This document shows positions 27,426 to 45,349 of a DNA stretch of 64,000 bases, one piece after another (position 1 is the stretch's first letter; each line of letters begins with the position of its first letter). The stretch spans positions 12,009,772-12,073,771 of the forward strand of contig NC_061074.1 of assembly GCF_021917145.1 (NCBI RefSeq), written 5' to 3'. The notes beneath the pieces are model-generated. The model did not search any database and was not told where the DNA came from. It saw only the letters and a list, made by a program, of their open reading frames with translations. The DNA comes from Hypomesus transpacificus. Its lineage: Eukaryota; Chordata; Actinopteri; Osmeriformes; Osmeridae. A program made the translations under genes and the position numbers.

Positions 27426-29475
27426 TACCCCTTCTTCATAGACACAACTGTCTTCCTCTGGGTGAGGTCAAACGGGTCCATGCAGGTCACTCAGCTGGTC
27501 CAGTGCCAGAACCAGAGAAGCGTCTGGATGTCTCCACCCTCCACTATCCCAACAGCCGACATATATCACAGCAATAAACCTCAGACTCTGAAGCTGCGCC
27601 CAGCCAACTGTCGACATTAACAGCAGGTGGGAATTAAATGAAATGCAAGATCAGCATGACACCATTATCGAGGTCATGTTCATGGATAAATTAAATTTGA
27701 CGTATTCGGAAATGTGCTTTAATCGAGTAATGTATGCTGGTTTGAATTGTTCAGCCATGAACTCACAGGTTAAGCTAATGGCTTGATGGCAGGGTTAGTG
27801 AGTTTAACTTAATTATTAATTTTGGCTTTTGAAAGTATCAAACTCAAAATATCCTACCCCCTTCCTTCAAAGTCACTCCCCCAAAACACATGAACCCTCA
27901 CTTGACGGGCAGAGTGCACGCAGGTAGGTAGGTACGTAGGTAGACAGGCAAGTAGCCCATCCAATCATCACATTTGGTCCAGCATCGTCCAAACATTGTC
28001 AGAGCATTTTCAGCTTTTTTTCTAACAGGATGTGAAGTTTATTTCAGCAAAAAGTGCTTCACCAAAAGCATGACCTTCCCTGCCTTTAATTACAAGTTGT
28101 ATTCCTGTTCAGCTGCAGTCTTGAAAGTTGATTTAAACCACTATTCTTTTGACCAATGATTGACCAACATGAAGGGATGATCTAGAAAAATGCTTTCTTT
28201 CATGTGCTGGCCCATAGCAACATTACAAAGGCTTAACAACTTCTAGCAGGATCTTAAACAATGACCAAAAACCAGTAGTCTCCCATTTGGTCCTTGCTAT
28301 TCAAACAAAGGTCCCATACCAGCCTTTCAGTGCTCCTATGAGCTGGGATACTGACTTCTCCACTGTCCACTCACCCCACTATATATCTATGTTCTGTGAT
28401 CTACGCTTATAGTTTCTACTTCCTGCATCGTGACCAGTCCAACATGCGAGCAGACCCTCCCAGACAACTCCTCAAATGAAGCTAAATGGGATCACCCTTC
28501 GTCACACGTTAGTAAGTGGTCCACTATTATGGACACCTCTTTCAAGCAGACACGAGAGTGCGTCCGAGGCTTGTTTTGAAAGACGAGATCCACAGATCCC
28601 ATTTCAAAGGGGCTTTTTTGGCCTCCTTCTATTTTGATGAAGCACTCTGAGATTGTGAAGGTCTTCCGGGCGCCCTTGACGGAGCCTGGTCAGTATTGTG
28701 AGGTCACTGGTGTCCAAAACCACTGTCGTCACTAGGTGTTGGTGTCAGACACCTCAGTGGCCTCACTAGGACCCTCTGACAGGTTGGACAGACGGACTGT
28801 GGACTGAGTTAGACGATGCCACTGGCCCAGTTTAACGGCTGCAGGGGTTTGTCAAACCTGCCCAAGTAGGAAAATGTTACTTGTCTTTGATCGGAAATGG
28901 TTTGCCAAACCAATAAGATTGTTACTGTATGATCTTACATTTGTATTTCAGTTGAACACTTCAGAAACAGATTTATTGCCAAGTAAGTTTAGATAAACAA
29001 GGACTTAGCTTTGTTCTGATGGGGCTTAACAATAAACATCCCATGTCCCCAGACATGAATGAAGCCTAGTCCTGGACAACAACATTCTTCTCTTCTTTTA
29101 GGGGCTAGGTTTAATACATGTCTGGGTAACTGGGCCATAGTGATAATAGTAAACAGATAAAATAAACATGTAGTGATTTAATTAGACAAAATGATAATAA
29201 TTAACATACAGTGATAACAGTAAATGCACAGTGAGACAAGTACAAAGTGCAAATGTGCAACAAAACAGTAACAAGAGGTACAAAAGACAGCGCATAAAAG
29301 AGTACATGTAAGAACTGTACCACACAGTGCCTTGTTCATGAGGCCAACTGCAGTTGAGAAGAAACCTGTGCCACAAGATGTTGGTCCTTATGGACTTCCA
29401 GAGGGGAGGGGTTAAGAGGTGGTGTCCAGAAAGGGAAGGGGTCGGCCACAATCGTCCAGCCTCAGTGGCCCGGAA

Positions 29476-29560
29476 ACAGGCAGGTCCTGGAAGCAGGCAG
29501 GTCCTGGAAGCAGGCAGGTCCTGGAAGCAGGCAGGTCCTGGAAGCAGGCAGGTCCTGGAG
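29476..29560. repeat. 17-bp minisatellite, about 5 copies
   Basis: Tandem unit caggcaggtcctggaag repeated about five times almost perfectly. Confidence 0.9.
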
Positions 29561-30211
29561 GGATGGCAGGCTGCAGAGGATCACCCTCTCAGCAGAGTGA
29601 AGGATACATTGTGGTCTGCCCTTGTTCTTGGCAGTGGCCTTCGCAGCATATCATCAAATACTGTAGGAAGTCATGTTTTAAACATGAAGCAAGCTTTACG
29701 CATGTCCAGCAAAGTTGCGCATGGAGAGAAATGAAATACAAACAGTGTAACTGAACTGATAGCATCTTGAAATGTCTGTTGTCTCAGACAACTCAAATGG
29801 ACTGTTTTTTATTTCACAAGAGAAAACATTCCATGTGTACAAGGTATTGAACAAGTTGTTAAATTGATTCAGTTCAGGACTTTGAGTTGAAACTGTGGAG
29901 CAGGGTGGTCCTGTCCATCGCCCGTCCACACGTGCACACCCACACACACATCCACACACCACACACTCAAACACGTTAAAGTGGTAGTTAAACATCTATT
30001 TTGAGAATGTTACAGTAGCAGACTGACACATGCTAGAGGGGGGGGGGGAGAGAGAGAAAGAGGGAGACGGAATGAACAAGCGACAGGTGGACAGAGATAA
30101 AGAGGACAGGAAGGAGTGACAGATACACCTCTGCCTGGAAGTTCTTCCTAGAGCCCTCACTGGCACCTGACCTCTTTTAGGTCGGGAGTAAAGTGAAAAG
30201 TACTGCTCATG

Positions 30212-30299
30212 AGCACATGTGGAGAACATGTGGAGACCATGCGGAGACCATGTATAGACCATGTGGAGACCATGTGGAGACCATGTGGAGACCATGTGC
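30212..30299. repeat. 12-bp minisatellite, about 7 copies
   Basis: Tandem unit accatgtggaga with single-base variants in the first copies (gcgg, tata) and perfect copies at the right end. Confidence 0.9.
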
Positions 30300-31606
30300 T
30301 TCCCTATACCACTAAAGACCCAGGTCTGTTTTGGGCAACACTTCATTGAAGTAGTCCAGTGTAGACCATTAAAGAATCACTATATGATTGAAGATGTAAA
30401 CTTCTCAGTTAACTATCTACAAAACATAACTGGAAGCATAACTGTCAATGTAATAGGGCTGTATTCACGCTATTGTCTTATAGGACAGTATGGATAGTGT
30501 CCTATCCATGGGTGGACTTTAAATAAACCCACATCTATCTTCTGCTAATGCACTGCCACTGCTCTCTGATGAGACACAGAGAGTGTTCAGCACCTGCTAC
30601 TGCTTGGCTGACTTGACCTCAGCAGGTCTCACAGAGTGACAACACCACACCGTCACGTGCCTTCCGGGACTGCAGGATAGCTGAGCAGAGGAGATCATTT
30701 TGGAAACCCACTTAATCTTGACATTTTCTTACTTTGAGGGCTTCAACTGAGAATTGATGGCTACTCATTAGCATGTTATTTCTGACTGTACCAACCACAA
30801 CTCGTTTGGTAACATCGTCCTGACACATGCATTAACTTTTATGATCTCTACTCATTGGCCAGGGAGTTTTCTGACATCATCACCGAACACAAGCACATGT
30901 ACTTGAGTCAAGTTGTGTGAACTTTCAACTTTCAACAATGTGGAAAGGTCAACACACCACAAACACACAGTGGAAACTTCAATAGTGCTTTATGAATGAT
31001 GTGTGTGTCGTGTTTTTGTGCCTGTGTTTGTGCATTTGTTGTGTGTGAGTGTACATGTCAGGCTGTGTGCTTGCATGTGCTTACAGTGCTTGCATAGATA
31101 CCTCTCGAACTCTGTAGCACTGTTACGTAAAAATCATTTTATGATGTGCCCAGTTTTGTACCCGGTGGGAGGGGGGCAGGGCCAAAGGCCCCCTCTGACG
31201 TCAGGAGTACCATGGCTACCATTCAGCTGTCTGTGCTGTTAAAGGACTGTCCACTGCCCTGGTCCCCTCGCCCAGTCATGTGGCGTCCCCTGATCCTAGT
31301 GCTGGCACTGCCTTCCTCGCTCACGAATAGAGCACACGCCGGGAACACTTTGTGCCCAGGGCTGCCAGTCTGTGTGTGTGCCCTTCATGAGGACGAGGGA
31401 GAGAAGAGGGCGATGAAGGGAAACAGAAAGTGAGATGACAGGGACAGTTTGTGGGTCTCGGGGTCCAAGCCAGGGGAGAAGCAGGGTTGACATGAAAGCA
31501 AGAAAGTCACAGTGACGAGGATACTGAGGAGGGGAGAGGGAAAACAGAAGAGGAAGATGAGTCACCCCTCACATCTCTCTCTCTTTCACTCTCTTTGTAT
31601 TTATCT

Positions 31607-31608
<2 letters not shown>

Positions 31609-31687
<79 letters not shown>
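31609..31687. repeat. (TCTG)n microsatellite
   Basis: About 19 tetranucleotide units. It produces artefactual open frames of repeating SVCL or TDRQ peptides on both strands. Confidence 0.95.
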
Positions 31688-31984
31688 GTGTCTGTCTTTC
31701 TCTTTCTCTCTGCCTCTCTCTCTTTCCTTTCGCTCTTCAGCAGCCAGCAGGAAGGCTTTATTAGGAGCCGTGATTGATGGCTGCCAGGCAGCCTTGTTAA
31801 AATACTCTGGAGGAGCAGAAAGAGGTGCCAGCCTGTGAGCCTGCATCTCATTTACACAGAGACACACATCAGGGCGGAGCGAGAGAGAGGCACAGACAGA
31901 GACACAGAGAAGGGGAGATCGAAAAACCTGGGGTGCGTGCAAGGGTGCTGGGGAGGGTCAGCTAGATGAGAAAGAGTCAAGGAT

Positions 31985-32122
<138 letters not shown>

Positions 32123-32635
32123 CATTACAGAGACTGAGGTATGATGGTGGGTAACTACTATCAAACATGAATGAAAGCTTTGCTCGGATAAGATAGAAAA
32201 ACAAAGAACAAAGACAGAGACATAAAAAGGGAGAGAGTGGCCAAGTGAATCAAAGAGATTGAGAAGGAAAGAGGGAGGGAGGGAACAAGGGGGCGATAGA
32301 GAAACAGCGGCACTCTCCTTTTCCCCTCCTCTTTATTTATACCTCTCTCAGCAGTAGGCTAAGATTTCTGGCACCAAAACAACGTCACGCTTTCTATTTT
32401 GGGTGTGAGGTGCAACATTGCAGCACGGTGTCAAGTGACAGGACCGAGGCGCCCTGGGGCCAAGGGACTGCTGTACACCCACACTCACATAATATTTCAC
32501 ACTGTATCTGTGTGTGTCTGTGTGTGCATACATACGTGTGTGTGTGTGTGTATGTGTGTGTGTTTGTGCAGGTGTGCATTTGAAAGAGAAAGAAAAAGAG
32601 ATATAGACAAAGACCAGATCAAAGACAAAGACTAA

Positions 32636-32753
<118 letters not shown>

Positions 32754-33728
32754 GTTAAATTATATTATTTGCATTGCTATAGAAGTGAGACCTGGCATGA
32801 GTAATTGTGTGTGTGTCTGTGTGTGAACAGTATGTGCGTGCGAGTGTGTGCGTTTCCCCTCCTACAGCTAGCCGACAGACAAGATGGCGGAGAGGCCAGA
32901 ATAGTTGTTCCTCGAGTTTTAGTAGGAGAGAAGCTCAGGCTGTGAAAACAAATCTAACAAAGCTGAGCCCCTCACAGTCTAGACTCACGCCACCGCCCAC
33001 TTCTGTTACTGTGAACATTATAGCCTGGTAACAAGGCCAAGAGGTGTGAGACTATGTGCCACAATATATATCCCACTGACACAACCCCTGTTACTGTGCA
33101 CTTGCTGAAAATGCTTCCAAAAAAAAGTCACGTCCCTGTCAAAAGATATTTGTATTACTGTGGTTCATGGTATACACTCGTATTGGTGGAATGATTCTAG
33201 CTGAGGGTTAGGGCTAATGCTAACCAAAACATATTCTTATATGATGTGGTTCCTCAGCAGGGATACCTATGGAATCCTTTATTACGTTTTTGGATTGTGT
33301 AGTTCTTTTTTATCTTTTACTTTGACTGTTTGTATACTTACAGTACACACCCTCAGTATTGTACACAACTTGTACACAACAACAAGAGAAATGTATTCAG
33401 AACTGCTCAGACATGCAAGAGAAAGATGCTTCTTATAACTTTATATTTAGAAGTCAATTTGTAATATTGTTAACGGTACAGTATCATCTCATATCTAATC
33501 CTTGGGATGAAATTGATGGTGTGAAGGTGTTGATTTTAGCTTATCATCAGTGACTTGAAAACCCTTACTTTTGCTTTGGGAGATTGAGAGGGCTACTGTA
33601 TCACATATCAGAAGGACATGTGCAGTAGCATGTGCTACCTCATTAACCTAATGAAACCTTTAGGCAAACATTTAGCCCCAAATGAGGAAGATGTACACAG
33701 AGAGACTCTCCTTGTCAAAGCACTGTTT

Positions 33729-33734
33729 TTTATT
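33729..33734 (-). terminator. poly-A signal AATAAA (KIAA0408 gene, candidate)
   Basis: Minus-strand AATAAA about 570 bases after the stop codon. No exon lies between the two. Confidence 0.45.
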
Positions 33735-34302
33735 ATCAAGAAAGGAAAATGACAGAAAAAGCACTGTATAGTCATATACTGTATGTTTCACTAAGTTTAC
33801 TTGAACGTTTCCAATGCATTACTTTGATAATAATACAGTAAAACACACCATAGACAGATTTTCGCTTACAACAGCTCATGTGCAACTGAAGACGTCTGTC
33901 AGCCATCTTGAAACTGAGGCAACATGATGATAATGGGTCAAGTTCAATACAGGGACATGCACCCGCAAATATAGGGGCATGCTACATCAACACAGCCATC
34001 CAAAGAAACATTGTTTTTAAAACAAGACAGATAAAGTCTAATAGTAAAATAAATATTAAATCAAAATTGAGCAGGACCAGGTTTGGCACAGAAGGGAAGG
34101 CCACCGCAACACTGAAGACTTATTTGGTGTCCATTTAAATAAACACCATATACATATAAGTGAACCACTTTTCATAATTCTCTTAAAGCACTTTTTATAG
34201 ACTGGTATAAAGAACATTCTTTAATATTTACAGAAAGATGGGATGAGATGACGAATGAACTATGTCTTAGAATGGGGAAGGTGTAGGTAGTATGGGTGGC
34301 TT

Positions 34303-37300
34303 TCACATGATGACAGTCTCTGCATGGAGCAGGTAGGAGCTGAAGGACTGCTGCTTCAGGGCAGGACTTGGGCTTCGTGTCATGGGGCTCGGCGGGCGTG
34401 CCAGAGGGCTTGGGGGCCGAGACATCGGACCACACGGGGCGGAGATCTTGGAAGTAGGGGTGCAGCTTGCCCACCTGGACGGCGGACGTTGATTGGCGGG
34501 TCGAGCAGGACGACAGAAATTCCTTCTGGGGGTTGCCGGGGACGACTGAGGAGGAGTGGCCTGAAGGAAGATGGTCAGATTCAGTAAGGTCAAGACAGCA
34601 AGGGACTGTGTGTTTGCGTGAATGGAAATGTGTGTGTGGCATGTTTGTGTACAAGTTTTGAATAAGCTCACCTGCTGCATCTCCTGTCTGTAGGGGGAGA
34701 GTGCTGCACTAGCTCGTGGGCTGGGGTTATACTCATGCTCAATATCCAGCATATCCAGCAGCTCTACAAGTCCTCCATCCTTCCCCACCATCCCTCCCCT
34801 CTGGATCCTCTGAGATCCAGGAGAGCCCCCCAGGTTCCTGTATTCCACTCTGGGCTCTACAGGCTGGGGTGCAGGTCTCTTAACTCTCTGACCATGGACC
34901 AGGTCCCTGTCTCCCGCACTCGAGGCCCTGGGTCTGGCCTTGGGGCTCCCACCCACCTGGGTCCTCCTCTGGGGCTGGGCCCCATGCTGGGGTCCTTTAG
35001 GGTGGCCATAGCTGGCCAGAGATGTGCCCCGCTGCTCTGCCACGTAGCTCTGTTTGCGAGAGTCTATTACAGGCCCTGCTGCAGCCCAGTCTTGGATGGG
35101 GTCCATCTCTGCTGTCAGCACTGAGGAATCCGCCTGGAATTTTTGGACGGGGCCACGAGTGGGAGTCCTGCCGGCGCCAAGGCTCCTGCGCTGACAGGCA
35201 GGGGTGGGGCACCTGGGTTCCTGGGGCACCAGATTGGTCAATACGCCAGTGTCAGTGAAAGTCTTGCCCTCGTTCTCCTGAAGCATGGCACCAAACTTCC
35301 TGAGGACAGAGGGGCTACCGCACTTCCTGTCCACCAGGACGCCGGAGTTATGGACCTTCCTGTCTGGAGCTGGGGAGTCGGGGAGCTGGGAGGTAGAGCG
35401 AGGGGGTACAGGGGGAGCGTCTCTCTGTCTGAAAGGGGGTTTGGCCCCTGTGTTCTCCTTGTTGCAGTGTTTGTTTTTTCTGTTTTCAGCCTCCTCAAAC
35501 CCTACCATGATCCTGTCCTGGACAACCCTGAAACACATGACTTCCATAAAAACCACAATCGATTTCACCAATGCACTGATCAATTGTATTTGTTTCCAAG
35601 CTTGTTGGCTATTCTTCAAAATGTGAGTTTATAAAAATGTGTGTTCAGCGGCCTAAACTGATATACAGTGTACACCAGAACTATGTGTTTGAGATGTTCG
35701 ATATTGTGAATATGCCGATATGTCACCCCTACCTTTCATTGGCCGGCTTCCTGTTGACCTCATTCTGGTCTCCAGGCAGATTCCAGCTTACTTTGGCCAT
35801 CTGTTTCCCATGCTGGTCAAGAAGAAAAGATTTAAATTGCATTTATCATAATTGTTATACTATTTTATAGTAGTATTGGTTTATAATTTTGGGGCTGATA
35901 GCAGTGTCAGTTCTAGGAATTTATATTTCCATTACATGTATGGATTTATTTCGGAGGAAGGGTATGGGGATACCAGGTTTGACAAGAACCCCCTACACTT
36001 CTGTGTCAGCAGACTTGAAGGAACCCTTAAGTGCAATCAATATGCTGATATAGCTTCTCCTGACTACCAAGAAGTTATGAGACAGACTCCTCCCATATTG
36101 CTCACACCTATCCAATTTCTCCTTGACAGTAAACAGCGATAGGCAAGGTTTACTAAATGTTGAAGATGTTGTGTATGAGAAGCAAACTTAGAGATGTAAC
36201 TAACTGTAGAATTAACTCACAGTGATGGGAGCACCACTGTTCTTCCGGGTCATTCCATGGCCCTGACCAAGGTAGTCCTGCAACAAGTCTCCAAACTCCG
36301 CCACCCCACTGCTGTGAGCATATCCAGTGCTACGATTCTGATGATTGACAGGGTAGCTGCAACCGTTGGTGGCATAGTTGTAGCCGTTGCTATGGAGATT
36401 TGGCGAACCAACAGCTCTGTCCTTATTGCCGTAGCTGTGACAACCAGGCGGGTCACAGAAGCCGTTGCCTTGGTGCTGTGGACCAAAGTTCAGGTCGTTG
36501 GAGTTTTTCTCACTGGTGATGTCGTTTCCTCCCCTACGAGCTTGAACCTCATTGTACAGCTGTAATTTAAAATAAAGCAAACATAAAAATATTGTTTAGC
36601 ACAACACTTGGTGAAACTAATAAATAACTGCATAGCCAGATGGGGTATGGACCCTGAACATATGTGTCTATCCATTATTTGTGCACTGTAAACACTTTTC
36701 TAATGTGAGATAAATCAAGCACTACAATCTACTGTACAAAACAAACAGATCACATAACCTTCACAAAATTGTGCAACTGGCCTATTTTTATAATTGGCAG
36801 ATGTCATTTCATTTTGAGCTAGCATGTATACCTTTGGCATTCCAAGTCTTAATGCATTCATTGGCATCTAATTTCAGTATTATGGGGTGCGTCGTGTGTG
36901 TTCTGCCTGTCTGTCAGCACATCACATTTTAATTAGCTAGTTAACATTTGTCTGTATCATTAGCCCAGAGTGGGCATTGGACTAAGACGGGGTGTGTACA
37001 GCCAACTGTGTATTATCGGGTGGGCACACACAGACATTCACAGCCTATTAAACCCTCTCTAGGGAAGGTCCCTTTGACCTGAATGCAAAACCTTTTCAAC
37101 TAAGGGGTGTGAGATGTAAATATGTTCGCACTGTTGTTGCCCCTACTCACTAACATGACATGTTGTTTTAATGTGACATTGCTGTCGATCACAATATGTG
37201 TCAGTCAGATCTGGGGTTGCCTGTCGATTCCCCGTGTTGCATGATGCCACGGGAGTGTCTCAGGACACGCCCGACTGCTTTCAACCACCTTAACATCTCC

Positions 37301-37448
37301 TCACCTCCTCTATTTTCATCTGCATGTCCTGTAGCTGGACCTCCCACTCCTGCATCTCCAGGTCAAAGCTGTCCGTAAGCTCGGCCCTCTCGGTGCCCCA
37401 GCTCTGCCCACGATGCTCCAGCCCGCGCGGCAGGTCGATAGCTGCCAT
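34303..37448 (-). CDS. kiaa0408: KIAA0408 orthologue (uncharacterised coiled-coil/proline-rich protein), complete
   Basis: Coding exons, 5' to 3', are 37448-37305, 36559-36221, 35812-35733, 35512-34672 and 34560-34303. All junctions are GT/AG and phases agree, giving 553 residues (human about 694). The start MAAIDLPRGLEHRGQSWGTE and the following FDLEMQEWEVQLQDMQMKIE align with the human N-terminus (acidic/aromatic coiled-coil ending KKIEEL). Mid-protein APPVPPRSTSQ matches a human proline-rich SH3-ligand-like motif. The C-terminal RPARPANQRPPSRWAS is nearly identical to human. Between these, the protein is low-complexity and poorly conserved, including an Asn/Gly-rich exon 2. The function is unknown. 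Its 3' neighbour position relative to soga3, same strand, is as in human. The fourth exon's acceptor (gtccaggacag) has a weak pyrimidine tract and was chosen because it alone keeps the frame. Confidence 0.88.
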
Positions 37449-40373
37449 GTCGGGCCGCTTTGACCTTTGGGCTGATTTGCAGTTTCCTCCAACTGCTATT
37501 TGGTTTGACCTTCTGGTTTGAAGTCACGTGAGGGTCAAGGGGTGAACAATGGTGAGAAGATAAGAACACTGCAAAAAAAGAGAGGTGGGAAACAGGACAG
37601 AAAGGGTTATTGAGGAGGACAAACAATGCAAGGGGACATAAAGAAAGCTCCTACTATGTAGTTTTGTTTTTGCTCCTAAATATGATGATAAACTGTCCTC
37701 GTTCCATTATTTAATTATTTATTTTGATCTGGTAACTTTATGCTTACTGCTGCAATGATATACTTCACTGGTCTGCTCTTGATTACTTTGCTTTGAAAGT
37801 TATTTTCTATTGGACTTTGGAAAATTACAACCACGCGCTGTGAGGTGGATGCATTCCGAAGCCATGAGCCACTTGCGCACTCATTCCCCATTTGTCACAC
37901 GTCAAAATCACAAAACAGAAACACCAAAAAACTCATCACCCGGAAGAATCATATCATTGGGACGTGTTCATGTTACAAACAAGGACGCACTTCCGCTCCA
38001 TCTCCCGTTTCATTGTGCGCACACTGCGCATTTGTCAACCCTAATCGATAAGGTCAGTGCACAGGGCAGTATGCAGGAAAACCGCCTCACCTTTCACCGT
38101 CTTGGATAGCGGGCTATTTCGGACATGTATATCCAAGCATGGTTGCCTTGATTTATAGTGCCTATAAATCACTATCAATAAATTAAAACGAGCTCGTCTT
38201 CGCTGTCGACTAATATGATACGAAGACTCACCCCGCCGAAAGTATCCGAATATACACGTACAAGTCCAGTACCTCCCTCATGATGATGTAAGAATGGAGG
38301 GATATTTATAAACGTGTAACTATGCATCGTAAACTAAGGAAGAGAGAGAGCGAAGAGTGAGAGGTACAGATAGATAAGAGTGGTAAGAGAGAAGGGGAGA
38401 GATAGAAACAGATTGTAAATAACTAAAGCATCGTGTGCCTTACTCATTTAAAAATACCTGCACATCAAAGTCAGGTGCAAGGTGCATTGTTCGTCAAAGT
38501 CGGAAGGCCTTTAATTATAACCTATTAAAAGATGTATTCATCAAGGGAAATGTCTGCAAGGTTAAGTATTTCTGTTTGTCATTTGGTTACTTTTTCTATA
38601 AAGCACAACGAATAAGTAAGTTATGTTTCAGGACAAAACTATGGTGTTTCATGACAAGGATTAAATAGCCTAAATTTACCAAACTACACTTTTTGAAAAC
38701 TGTTTTTTAAATTCGCATAACAATATTGAAGTTAAAATAGTTATATTGTGCTTCTGTTCTTACCTTTTAGTAAAATATCTTCCTTCTGTAATGCCTTTCA
38801 ATGTAAAGTGAGCATATATCGAAGGATGTGCGTTCAATGACTCCCTTCAACTGAAATGCGTCTCCCTTTACGTTGGTTCGTCTCGGACAGTAGCGCGTCA
38901 ACCCCCTGTTGCGAAATCCTCTCGCTCGTGCCTCCCTATCGGTTGCCTTCGCTAAATTACGTAAAGTCCCGCGGATTGGATTTAAAGAGACCTTCTCCTG
39001 TCACACTCCGGCAGTAGGGTTAAGTCCGTAGCAGGTGCCTTCGCTCAGGGTAAACAACTTCTGTTCCAGGGGGCAACAAGCCTTTATAGTGGCCCTCAGT
39101 ATTTACGTGGCGTCGTCATTGAAGTTCGGATCAAATGTCATAATGTCACATTTATTCCAGCATTAGGGGGTCTCTATGGGTTGGCAGTCGTCACTCCTAT
39201 CCTGTCTATAATTACAAAGCCCCATGGAGAGAGGGAAAGTGTTTACATAGTTATTTCAGCTGCTACAGTCTCTAAACCAATAGGCTTCTCTGTTGCCACT
39301 CCGCTTTGGGATTCTCGGCAGATTTTGTCTTGTGATCCCGTGTCACACATCATTTCCCCAAATGATTGCTAATCAGTGTATAATAAGAACGTCAACAATT
39401 TATCTGTGGACGACAAGCATTCCCCAAAATTGCAGGGTTGCGTGGTTAGGATGTTATTTAAGATCCATATTTCATGTTCAAAAGTGACGAATTCTTCAAG
39501 TGCCTGTCATTGCTTCTGGTGATGAAGGTTGCACAATCTTGTATCCTGCTTACCAGCAAGGTGACCCAAATAGATATCATTGGACACCTTTGTGGACCCC
39601 CCCCCCCATACACACACACCCCTCAAAACAAAACAAGAGATGGTATGCAAGGCAACCATTGTAGGGGTAACCTGAAACATTGCATTCTTACCTAATGGAT
39701 ATAAATGCAGCACAGTGGTGTTGATTGATGTAAAGTTCTGGAAAAAAGCAGGTGATTATCAGGTTACATTTTATGAGATTATTACATTTTAATACACACA
39801 AATCGAAAATAAATAGGGACTCCTTATCAATCCTAACCTCTTACAGTCTTCTACAGATTTTACAGCAGATTATAATTGAAGGCAAACGCTTGTTGATGGA
39901 CTACGCATTGGCTTCAAAGTCATTGCTTTCCACTAAACAGTGCAGCCTATATTAAGGGGCCTCTTAAGGGACAGGGGGTGGAAGTGGTCAATTCCAAAGG
40001 GCTCATACTTTCCCCTTGCCACAGAACTCATTCACTTTAATACTACAATCATTTTCTTATCATTACCAAATTTGTGCAGTACAAATATTATACCTTGATG
40101 GTACTTGATGGGATTTTTTGTATAATTTATTTCCATGAAGGGAACATTGTAATAACTCACCTCTTTAAGGGGGGTTGATGTACATAGTAGTGTGTAATGA
40201 TGGTGGGTAATGTAGTCTCCAGTGTTGAACCGAGGTGTGCTTTCTGGTATGTCACTGTGGCTTCTGCAGAAATCGGGGAGTTTCCTGTGCTTTGGGTGAC
40301 CTTGGCAACGAATGTAATTAAATTAAAAAGACGTAAACAAGGGATGTGGCTAGACTACAGAGGGAAGTGTGTG
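37449..40373. other. interval between KIAA0408 start and soga3 stop
   Basis: No coding exon. The 5'UTR/promoter of the KIAA0408 gene is expected here, and a CpG-containing stretch near 38850-39060 is a candidate, inferred by position only. The right end (40126-40373) is the soga3 3'UTR. Confidence 0.55.
40126..40131 (-). terminator. poly-A signal AATAAA (soga3, candidate)
   Basis: Minus-strand AATAAA about 243 bases after the soga3 stop at 40374-40376. Confidence 0.45.

Positions 40374-45349
<4,976 letters not shown>

Noticed and set aside
31507-31851. Open frames of TDRQ or SVCL repeats
   Set aside because: Translation of the (TCTG)n microsatellite.
35513-35619. 5' extension of the KIAA0408 fourth exon frame (MKNSQQAWKQIQL...)
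   Set aside because: It has no counterpart in human KIAA0408, and the splice from 35733 to 35512 restores the frame.
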